A stretch of 64,000 nt of DNA, from the NCBI GenBank assembly GCA_035610365.1, contig CM069432.1:25916354-25980353 (forward strand), in the 5' to 3' direction. The notes beneath the pieces were generated by a model. The model searched no databases. It was given only the letters and a program-made list of their open reading frames with translations, and was not told the DNA's origin. Of this stretch, positions 55,601 through 64,000 are shown piece by piece (positions within the stretch are counted from its first letter, which is position 1; every line of letters begins with the position of its first letter). Both the position numbers and the translations under genes were made by a program. The stretch is from Aquatica leii. Lineage: Eukaryota; Arthropoda; Insecta; Coleoptera; Lampyridae.

Positions 55601-57851
55601 CCTACTTACTGTTTATTAATTTTATTTGTAAGTAATTATTAAAGGGCGGACAGTCAGGTAAATGCCTGGAGTCTGCCTATTTTGTCTTTTTGTGTAACTT
55701 TTTGTCTGTTTTGCCTTTTTAAAGAGTATAATTCTATATTGCCTTTTTACATATAAATTTTAAAAAGTTTGTGTAAACAGTGCTTTTAATAGGTAGATGA
55801 CAATAACGCATTACAGAATTTTACTTAAATTACGTACAACAATTTAATTAACATTTTAGCTCAAACGGTCTTACCACGAACCTATAAATAACAACAGGGA
55901 TTTTCATGTTTTGTTAAACAATGGTTTCCAGAAAGAATTAATACAAAAACCGCTTATAGAGAAGAACTATTGTAAGAATTTATACTAGAATTATGTACAA
56001 TGACAGGCTTAACAGAACACTATTTACAAAACCAGAAGGATTTCGAAATGAATCGTATTTTATAGGTCTATTCAGTACAGTAAAGCAAACAAATATAGAT
56101 AATTTTAATTCTGTCTGGTGGGATTCCTTTAATGACTAAAACACATGACTAAAATATTCTTTGTTTGTTATAAATACCTATGATATTGACACAGTGTGAT
56201 AGTCTTTTGCTGTTGTGCTGTGAGTAAGTTTTAAAAAATGCCACTTCATAAACAATCAAAATTTGAAAATTATTACAAGTGGAGTAAATTGGACAATAAT
56301 TTAACAACCGATGCGGAAAACCTTTTTTGTCAAGTTTGTACAAAATCAGTAAGTTTGTATTATCTTAATTTAAATGCTTTTATTGTTCTTAACTGTCATA
56401 AATTTTAATTTTTTGCTATTGTGAACCGTCTTTGACAGTTTTGACACACTTGTCAACATAAACGTCAAATTATTTTTGAAAGATTTTGAGACTTTGTAGG
56501 CCTCCTAGTCTCTGTTCGAGCAATAAAATGTATTTAACTCGTTCCTGTCTAAATTGAACGCTTTTTTTCCCTCGAGAACTTTTTAAACCCTCGTTTCACT
56601 CGGGTTTAAAAATGCCCTCTTGGGAAAAAAAAGCGTCCAATTTACACAGGAACTCGATAAATAAACTACTATTAATTACTAGTATATGTATTATTTTAGA
56701 TCGGTGCTACTAAAAAGTACCATGTAAAACAACACTTGAGTAGTGGTTTACATTTAAAAAATATTTAAAAAAACTATGAAACAACCATTGTTAAAAAACG
56801 TTATAGAAGATCAACAGAGTAAACCTGGCTCATCAAAAACAACTTTTGCTCTAGATTTCTGCGAAGCATTGGTGTCGGCTCAATTTCCTCTTAAAAAACT
56901 TCATAATATCCATTTTCGCAATTTCCTCAAAAAATACACAGAACAAGTTCTACCAGATGAATCGACTTTGAGAAAAAATGCTTTAGACATATGTTACTAA
57001 TCGGTAAGCAGTTTAATTAAAGTTTTAATAGTTTTCAAAACGCTGGTTTACCTTTTATAGAAAATACAGACAATAAGGAATGACATTGGGGACCATTACA
57101 TTTGGACTTCGGTTGATGAAACAACCGATTGCAGAGGTTGAGATATAGCAAATTTTGTAGTTGGTAAATTGTCTGAATTAGAACCAGGAAAAGCTCATTT
57201 GCTAGCATGCAAAGAAATTCCATCGACCAATCACAAAACGGTTGCAAATTTTTTCGATGATTGTTTACGTAAGTTTTTTTTTAATGATTAATTAATATAA
57301 TCCAATCTATTAATTACAATTATATAATTTTATGTTTGTAGGACTTCTGTATCCCAATGGCGTAAAAAAATGGTTCTCTTATTCGTAACCGATGCAGCTC
57401 CTTATATGATCAAATCCGCTCAGGCATAAGAAATATTTTATCCGAATATAAAACATTTAAGTTGTCTACCACATGGAATACATAGGGTGTGTGAATTCAT
57501 TAGAGACAAGTTAATGTCTGCCACCAAAAATCTCTAACATATTTGATTCTCTTTTTGATTATTGGATCTTGTTACAGGTTTTTGTAAAAGCACTTTTACG
57601 TCTAAGTGCTTATAAAGAAAAACTTCCAGATGTTAAACTTCGACCGGAACCTATCATAACAAGATGGGGAACTTGGTTATCTGCTTGCATTTTTTATGCC
57701 ACACATTTTAAAAAAATTAAAGAGGTACAGTTCATACTATAATCTGACATTGTCTTATACATTAATTGAATTGTCTTACTTCAGGTGGTTAAATTATTTG
57801 ACGAGCAGCAATTGCTAAGCCTCAAAAAGCTCTTAATGACGAAGCTGTTAA

Positions 57852-60038
57852 CCCTAGGATGCATAGCATGGGTCTTTTTGACCCAGGCGCTACTTTAGAA
57901 CTTCATATTTTTGAAATTTTTAATTTTATATATTTGACGGTTTATGTATGCCTTGTCTGCTTATTTTTAAATAGCTTTTAAGCGTTTTCAGTTTTCAATA
58001 ATATATTTCTTCTGAAAAATAAACAAAAAAAGAAATGTTGCGCCTTTTACATAGGGTGGGTCTTTTTGACCCACATTGAAATATACTCAAATATCATTAA
58101 GAATTTGCATAATTAGTATTAAATTACCCTGTTCTGGCGTATTGTATAGTGAAATTAAGTAATTAGAACTTATGTGATAATAAATAGAAAATCCAGCATA
58201 CTACTTAGGGCGAATTCCATAAATTTTACCTACCTGCGCGCACTTCAATATATCCCCACATGGTATATATTATCAGTATTACTATAAATATATCTGTACT
58301 TCTGAAAGTTACTAGTATACATTTGAATTGTTGTTAGTTACATGTGCAAATAAGTTATTCTTGTATGCATTAACAAGGCGTCAACAAGTTATAAACGAAC
58401 TGTACAAGCGGCCGATTCCGATTTTGAAGAGACACTGTTACAGTTGTACAACAAAGCTGAATCAGAAGATGGAAAATCCGGCAGCGATGATTAGCATGAA
58501 GGCGATGATTAGCTTCATCAAGGCGATGATAGACAAAATAACTAATGTTGAATTTAGTAGCAGCGAAAGTGATAGCGATAGCGATCAAAACACCGTCGAA
58601 AATATTCAATTGGATCGGCAAGAAGATGAATACATGACAGCAAGAAGTGGAATGAATGGAATGGATAAAAATGTCTGATAAAACACCAAGAAAGGTTCGT
58701 CCTCAAAATGTTATTCGTTTTAGGTCGGGTCCTTCGAAGAAAGGCGAAATTTTCACAGAAAAAGATGTTTGGAGAAAATTTATAACTAATGACATGATCG
58801 ACGAAATCATTGTTTGTACTAATAGAGAAGCTGCTCGCACATACCTGCATCAAAAGAAAGTTTGATACCCAATCAATAAAGAAGAAATAGAGGCATTTAT
58901 CGGGATTCTACTCATGGCCGAAGTGGAAAAAATTTGGAACGTACCCGCACGAGAACTTTTTATTGATAAACTGTCTAATCCAATCTACAAAGCAGCCATG
59001 TCCGTGAATCGTTTTGAAAATATAAAACGATTTTTGAGTTTCGACGATAAGAATACTCGGGCTTATCGGCAAGAAACCGACAAATTAGCTCTTGTAAGTC
59101 ATATTTGGCATCGATTCCAAGAGCAATGTAGGATTGTAATGGTGCCAAAAGAATTTGTCACAATCGATTAACAATTAATAGAACTTTTATCTATTAGAAT
59201 AACCGCTGTGGGCACTATAAGAAGAAACAAAAAAGATATATCGGCAGAGATGTTACCCAATAGAAACAGAGAGGTATTATTATCTATCTTTGGTTTTACC
59301 CAACACATAGCTCTTGTGAGTTATGTTCCAAAGAGGAATAAATCTGTAATTTTGCTGAGTACAATGCGTCACGATAATGAAGTAGATAATACGATGAAGG
59401 AAAACCCAGAAATAATAAAATTTTATAATGAAACAAAATGCGGTGTGGATGTGATGAATCAAAAAATATCAAATTACACATGTAAGCAACAGACAAAGAG
59501 ATGGCCTTAAGTCATATGGATCAACATAATAGACGTTGGAGCTCATAATGCTTACATTTTGTTCATTAGCGAAAATAAAGACTACAGGAGCGCAAGGTCG
59601 GACCGAAGAAGATTATATCTGAAGAAGTTGGCGACACAACTTATTCTACCGCATATGGAAAAACGATCAAAGAACCCCAATTTGCAGAAACCTATCATAA
59701 ATGCAATTAGAAAATTTATTCAAGTTGAGGAAAAATTAGAAACAGCATTAAAGAAACCAGCAACAAGGAAACGATGTTCTTTATGTCCCACAAAAAAGGA
59801 TAGAAAATGCCATCGCGTATGTATTAAATGCAATAATGTTATTTGTAAGGACCACTTTGTATATACATGTACAAAATGTGTAAATAATTAGTACTATACT
59901 ATGTAAATAAAAAAACCTATTAAAACAACTTAAAGCCGTAATTATTCAGTTAAAGCACACATTTCAATAGACATCTAGTGGGTCTTTTTGACCCACGTTA
60001 TGTAAATGTGTACATTCCGACAATCATGCATCCTAGGG
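57852..60038 (+). mobile_element. piggyBac element with TTAA duplication and CCCTAGGATGCAT ends
   Basis: 13-bp perfect inverted ends CCCTAGGATGCAT (57,852-57,864 and inverted at 60,026-60,038), each bordered by TTAA (57,848-57,851; 60,039-60,042). Subterminally TGGGTCTTTTTGACCCA occurs at 57,870, 58,052 and 59,980. Total 2,187 bp. It sits inside the last exon of the hAT transposase. Its own gene is broken, so it would need a helper transposase. Confidence 0.95.
58343..59891 (+). pseudogene. piggyBac transposase pseudogene with C-terminal cysteine-rich domain
   Basis: Acidic leader DSDFEETLLQLYNKAESED (58,405 on), basic PRKVRPQNVIRFRSGPSKKG (58,687-58,746), then FTEKDVWRKFITNDMIDEI, EEIEAFIGILLMAEV and FENIKRFLSFDD (to 59,050). 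KEFVTID (59,150-59,168) holds the first catalytic Asp, but the sequence then jumps to GTIRRNKKDIS, so the stretch with the second Asp is deleted. YVPKRNKSVILLSTM, NETKCGVDVMNQ (third Asp) and TKRWP follow. The end, from 59,775, is CSLCPTKKDRKCHRVCIKC with CKDHFVYTCTKC, the zinc-binding cysteine-rich domain that recognises the element ends. Several in-frame stops. Confidence 0.88.
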
Positions 60039-60581
60039 TTAAGAGAGGACAAGTTTTTATAAAAACACACTTTTCCGGTATTCCTGACGAATTAAAGAAG
60101 CTAGAAAAAAGCGAAACCGCAATGACCGAATCTTTCGCTACATTCGAAAGAATAAGAACAATTACAAGTTTGGATTCCGTCACATCAAAAAACCCTTCCT
60201 TTGACCTCTTTAAACAACTGACTGAAATTCAAAAAGAGGAGGGCATGAAGCATCAACAGAAAATATCTTTAACAATAACAGAAACATCGGCATTAAAATT
60301 TGCCCCCATAAAATCTTGTGATGTCGAAAGAACTTTTTCCTTCTATAAAAATAGTTTAAATGATAACAGGCAACAGCTTCTTAGTCAAAATATTGAAAAA
60401 TATTTGATTTGTGTTTGGGAAAATAATAGCACTTAATAAACATTGTAAAACAAAAAAATAGACTGTAAATTTTAATAGATATTTGTGCTTTTTTATTGCC
60501 TTTTTGGCAGGTTTAATATGCCTTTTATGCCACTTTTTTTGTTATTGTTTCTTGCCTTACTATCCGCTCTTTAGTAATTAT

Positions 60582-60787
60582 TAATAAACATTTAAATAAT
60601 GTCATTTTAAGAAACAATTGAAAACGTGCAAATCCTAAACAAAACTTATAATCTGTCAAAAGTGTCACAGTGCTGATTACAAACAGTGTTACTTGAAATC
60701 CTGCGGTCTAGCCAATCTTTACATATAGTATATAAACTTTGTCTTGGTTCTGATAATAATTTTGAATAAATATTAGCAGGTGCTTTA
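60582..60787. other. Spacer between two transposons
   Basis: Probably the continuation of the 5' region of the minus-strand gypsy, because the hAT lies between it and the gag start. No primer-binding site was recognised here. Confidence 0.35.
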
Positions 60788-60791
60788 ATAA

Positions 60792-63344
60792 CAGTGGTCT
60801 GCAAAAAAATATTTGTTATCGAGCCCTGACACTATTCCGAGTGATTCTTATGTAAAGTGACGTCCTGAATCCAAATATGTCTTCCGTTTTCTTCCATCAC
60901 CCACCATTTTGGAGGGAGCCCCAAATCTCTAATTTTACCACTTTTCGATAAATTAATTTTAATTTATTTATCGAACGATAATAATTATAATAATTATTAT
61001 AATAATAAATATATGGACATGAATTTAATTTAAATGGAAAAAAGAACTTTTTTAGCTATAAACAGTAATAAATAAAAAGATATTCATCGTTACTTGATGC
61101 TTGCTTTCCTTTTATACCCTGAGGTACAGCTTTTTCGTTTCAAAAACCAGCAGTACTCCGCCAACATGCTTCTCTAGCTTAGCGATGTCTTGATGGAACC
61201 GTTCTTCGTGTTCATCCGAGACTGCTCCTAAATTTTCAGGAAAAAAGTCCAGATGAGAGTGAAGGAAGTGAACTTTAAGAGACATGTTACATCCTATCTC
61301 CTTGTACGCTAAAACCAGTTCCTCGACGTGAGCGACATAATCTTCACTTTTGTAGTTACCGAGGAAGTTCTTACAAACGTTTTGAAATGCAAGCCAAGCT
61401 CGATTTTCTTTTCGATTTAGGTGTTCAATAAACGTCAAATCTTGGAAGAGTTGTCTAATCTGGGGACCAACAAAAACGCCTTCTTTGATTTTAGCTTCGC
61501 TAAGAGGAGGAAATTTAATTTTCAAAAATTGAAATGCGCCACCTGTCTCGACCACTGCTTCACAAACTGCTTGATCAATCCAAGTTTGATGTGTAAAGAT
61601 GGTAAGTAAATATTTTCCTCCGGAACCAAAGGATTGTGGGTGACATTTTTCTGACCAGGAATAAGATTTTCTCGCAGAGGCCAGTCCCGTACGATGTAAT
61701 GTTTATCTCGGGCTCGGCTATCCCATTCACCAAGAAAGCAGCAATATTTTGTAAATCCTGATTGCAGGCCCGTGAGTAGAGCAACAACTTTTAAGTCAGC
61801 GCAAAGTTTCCACTTATAATAATGATAACTAATTTTATCAAGGATTCTGAAAATGTTTTCGTACGTTTCCTTCATATCAATAGAGTATACAACTGGAACT
61901 GATGGGAAGTCATTCTCATTTGCCAACAGGACAACTTTTAAGCTTGTTTTTGATGAGTCTATAAACAGTCTCCATTTGTCTGGGTCACATGGCATCTGTA
62001 GCTCTGTCATCAATAAATTTGCATTAGGGCAGAACACTAAACCTTTATCTTCTGAGAAAAGACATTTCAGGGTTGCTTGTCTGGTCCTGTAAGAAGATAT
62101 TTTTATTCCCTTTTCTAAGCGATTCCACCGTTGAAGTCGCGATCCTAGGAGCTGAGATTTAGTCTTGGGTAACTGCAAATCCCTGACAAGATCATTTAAT
62201 TCTGATAGAGTGAGGAGGTGAGGTTGCTGAGAAACTAAATCTGCGGAATACTCTTCATCATCATTGAACGTATCATTCGAAGCCCCAGGTTGTGGCTCAG
62301 AGTATTTTAAATCAATTTCCGGCTCTAGAGTATAAGTGTTTGGGGTCTCTGGGATTGGCAAAGTATCGTTATGAGGAACAGGTCTTAGACCTGACGGAAT
62401 ATTGGGATACTGAATTGTATGCTTACTTTTGCTCGAAAACCCGACGGTGAAAGTCATACAAAAGTAACAACCTGTAAGATGACAGCGAGGTTTACGCCAA
62501 ACCATAAGCACAGCAAATGGCATTGATTTACGGGTACCTTTGAGCCATTTGGTCAAACTACTGTAACAAGTCGTACAGCAAACTGATGGAGCCCAAGTTT
62601 TGTCCTGGTCGCCAACTTGACAATCAAAGTACAATTTATAAGCTGTCTTAACAAGCGGAGAAAGGGGTTTTCGTTGCGCTTTTAAAGTTAATTCCCCACA
62701 GACATAGCAGAAGCTATCGGGAAGATTTTTACACTCGCGTGGCATTATTAAACAGTAATTCAACGCCCGACATTAACCACAAATCACAGTTAGTCACTTG
62801 AAAAAATCCGGAATAAAAGTAGTTTTACTGTTTTACACAAATGAACAAAAATAAACACAAAATCCAGCACGTTTAAAACGTCGGCAAGTTAACTCTGCAA
62901 CAGTTATAAATGTACTGATCGAAGCAGTTAAGCAAACATTGTAATATACTATAATGAGAAGAGTAATGCAAGTTCAAGCCTGTCGAAAATTCCTGTTCAA
63001 ACCTGCATGTGGTATTCAGATCGCCAGGGTCGTGCAGTGAATCTTCATAACTGTTTATCGATATTTTTCTACTGTTCTTATATATTTGTATTTTATTGTT
63101 GTTTCTATATACATTTTATAGCAAAACTTTTGCTATATACTTTGGTATAAATTTTATTACCTGCTTTGGGATGTTTAACGGCTATAAGTTAAAATTCTAA
63201 AAAAAAATGTAAAAAATAAAATAAAAATGGGGTCCCCCCCAAAATAGGTGGGTGATGGGTAAAAACGGAGCTCACTTTTGGATTCAGGAGGTCACTTTAC
63301 ATGAGAATCGTCAATATCAGGGTCGATTTTCATGCAGACCAGTG
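60792..63344 (-). mobile_element. TIR element with ATAA duplication, candidate CMC (Chapaev-like) transposon
   Basis: Left end CAGTGGTCTGCAAAAA; right end inverted CACTGGTCTGCATGAAAA. The arms continue for roughly 120-150 bp with indels: GATTCTTATGTAAAGTGAC / GATTCTCATGTAAAGTGAC, TCCTGAATCCAAA in both, CCATCACCCACC in both, and a G-rich stretch. They are flanked by ATAA (60,788-60,791 and 63,345-63,348). Total 2,553 bp with one minus-strand gene filling most of it. The 4-bp duplication and CACTG-like tip recall the CACTA-Mirage-Chapaev group; that placement is inference. Confidence 0.75.
61090..62763 (-). CDS. Uncharacterised cysteine-rich protein, candidate DDE transposase (two frameshifts)
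   Basis: The first frame is open for 413 residues from 62,763; the likely start is the second Met (MPRECKNLP, 62,745). N-terminal cysteine pairs C19/C22, C62-C63/C66 and C99/C102 look like a zinc-binding module. Next come an acidic linker, LTLSELNDLVRDLQLPKTKSQLLGS, then WRLFIDSSKTSLKVVLLAN, CADLKVVALLTGLQSGFTKYC and WDSRARDKHYI. Near 61,560 a one-base shift moves to the second frame (FPPLSEAKIKEGVFVGPQIR to 61,112), with MSLKVHFLHSHLDFFPENLG and SDEHEERFHQDI. A second shift near 61,170 gives the end MLAEYCWFLKRK and stop at 61,090. FID, CAD and the Glu of SDEHEERFH are candidate catalytic acids. From memory, near-identical proteins occur as 'uncharacterized' in many invertebrates. Function not proven; possibly still intact in other copies. 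Confidence 0.75.
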
Positions 63345-63348
63345 ATAA

Positions 63349-63665
63349 TTTGTTTCACAACACAAAGGTCTATTATATTGAAAAATGATCATTGCAATGC
63401 TTTATTTAATTTTGAAATATCGACTTTAAAAGCCTCTTGGACGACATACATTTTTAAAATTTTCTGGTACAATAACTAGCCCAGCTTGTAGTGGTTAAAC
63501 CGAAAGATGCTCAGTCAATTCAACAATATTTTTGACAAAGAAAACAACTTGCTCCTTACACCAATTTTGACTAAATTGGTTTTGTAAACAAATCATTAAA
63601 AAAAATTTAATAAAAACAAATTCAAAAAAATTAAACTCATCAAATAAGATGCACTAAAAGTTAAA
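63349..63665. other. No gene recognised
   Basis: Flank of the TIR element. A minus-strand frame near 63,540-63,360 is partly open but has no motif I recognise. Confidence 0.35.
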
Positions 63666-63667
63666 AA

Positions 63668-63823
63668 ATTGTACATAAAACTACTTTTTAAAGTCGATGA
63701 CATTGAAAAATCATTAATCTTAATTCGTAGCATGAAATTTGGCACTTGAATAGATTTAAGTCAATAACAATGTCAATGTTATACATGGCATCGACTTCAA
63801 AAAGTAATTTTATGTAAAAAAGG
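63668..63823. mobile_element. Small hairpin / MITE-like inverted repeat
   Basis: TTGTACATAAAACTACTTTT..AAAGTCGATG (63,668-63,701) pairs with inverted CATCGACTTCAAAAAGTAATTTTATG (63,789-63,815). About 30-bp arms enclose about 90 bp; AT-rich and non-coding. Target duplication not determined. Confidence 0.6.
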
Positions 63824-64000
63824 TAATGGTATATTTTAATTGTAATTAAAATAAGTAATTATATTTTAATTATTAATTTGATGCATTTAATTTTATTAAA
63901 ATCGTTTTTTTTTTAAACACAATTTTTATACTACATTTAAAAAGATAAACAAACGTAAAATGTAAATATAAGAACTGAAAACATTACATATTCTGATATA
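63824..64000. other. AT-rich window end
   Basis: No feature recognised. Confidence 0.4.

Larger units (their letters stand above)
56238..60436 (+). pseudogene. hAT transposase gene with introns (CGGBP1-like), interrupted
   Basis: Exon 1 (56,238-56,348) starts MPLHKQSKFENYYKW and has the first half of a BED-type finger (FCQVCTKS). GT...AG introns separate exon 2 (56,700-57,003; HVKQHLSSGLHLKN finishing the finger, then KLHNIHFRNFLKKYTEQVLPDESTLRK), exon 3 (57,061-57,268; IWTSVDETTDCRG with the first Asp region, HKTVANFFDDCL), exon 4 (from 57,342; LLYPNGVKKW..TDAAPY region, broken), exon 5 (57,578-57,724; ALLRLSAYKEKLPD, TRWGTWLSA) and exon 6 (57,785-57,851, continued after the piggyBac at 60,043-60,436). 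The end, FAPIKSCDVERTFSFYKNSL, is the hAT C-terminal motif region. Stops and frameshifts are present in exons 2-4. The frame is preserved across the TTAA of the piggyBac. Confidence 0.82.
55640..60573 (+). mobile_element. hAT element with 8-bp target duplication, carrying a nested piggyBac
   Basis: Left end TAAAGGGCGGACAGTCAGG and right end (inverted) TAAAGAGCGGATAGTAAGG match at 16 of 19 positions. The flanking 8-bp repeat GTAATTAT (55,632-55,639 and 60,574-60,581) is exact, as expected for hAT. Subterminal TTGCCTTTTT motifs recur near both ends (55,708, 55,740, 60,496). Without the inner piggyBac and one TTAA it is 2,743 bp. Confidence 0.9.

Noticed and set aside
60818..63326. Element boundary at TCGA/CCCTGA inside the 60.8-63.3 kb element
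   Set aside because: The inverted similarity continues outward to CAGTGGTCTGC / CACTGGTCTGC with an ATAA duplication, a better end than TCGA.
1..64000. CRISPR arrays, bacterial operons, rRNA, tRNA, telomeric TTAGG arrays
   Set aside because: None seen; the sequence is eukaryotic repeat-rich DNA.

Overview
This window looks like a stretch of insect (or at least arthropod) nuclear DNA. It is strongly AT-rich. I found no host gene, no bacterial-style operon, no rRNA or tRNA and no CRISPR. Almost everything recognisable is a transposable element or a decayed piece of one, and most are riddled with stops and frameshifts. The mixture is typical of insect genomes: piggyBac, pogo/Tigger, mariner, Merlin (ISXO2-like), hAT, Crypton-like, Helitron, Ty3/gypsy, solo LTRs and several LINE types. 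The species cannot be fixed from this sequence alone.

Layout. 0.95-3.3 kb: a piggyBac pseudogene split by a 1.2-kb solo LTR (duplicated target ACTG). 3.9-5.7 kb: a second, different piggyBac pseudogene split by a shorter solo LTR of the same family (AGCT). 7.15-7.97 kb: a Merlin/ISXO2-like transposase. 8.0-8.8 kb: a gypsy LTR end, tRNA-Lys-type primer site and a scrap of RT. 11.1-12.9 kb: a pogo element with both termini. 13.4-14.0 kb: a shortened mariner. 14.9-17.8 kb: a second pogo element. 18.3-19.2 kb and 26.6-27.2 kb: two more LTR copies. 21.0-24.6 kb: a Ty3/gypsy element (gag, protease, RT, RNase H, integrase) that stops abruptly and runs into a piggyBac C-terminus. 28.5-29.6 kb: a deleted LINE. 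29.7-32.4 kb: a pogo element with a 568-bp tandem duplication. 32.7-34.7 kb: gypsy integrase and tail pieces with an inverted duplication. 35.8 kb: a Crypton-like recombinase C-terminus. 36.3-36.8 kb: a piggyBac N-terminus (minus). 38.0-40.0 kb: a two-ORF LINE (minus). 41.8-43.1 kb: a mariner-like element with 371-bp inverted ends. 43.2-46.1 kb: three piggyBac remnants in a row. 47.4-50.5 kb: a nearly intact LINE ORF2 (minus) with a mutated catalytic site. 51.5-52.3 kb: a Helitron fragment (minus). 52.5-55.6 kb: a gypsy element (minus). 55.64-60.57 kb: a multi-exon hAT element holding a 2.19-kb piggyBac. 60.79-63.34 kb: a TIR element with one large, almost open minus-strand gene.

The best candidate for something poorly described is 60,792-63,344. 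It has matching inverted ends beginning CAGTGGTCTGC / CACTGGTCTGC and an ATAA duplication. Its one protein has an N-terminal cysteine cluster and a possible DDE-type core. The same protein type is, to my recollection, usually called 'uncharacterized' in invertebrate genomes. I infer that it is a transposase, possibly CACTA-Mirage-Chapaev-like.

The elements form a clear stratigraphy. LTR insertions are younger than the piggyBacs they split. The piggyBac at 57.85 kb is younger than its hAT host. That hAT probably landed just upstream of an older gypsy gag.
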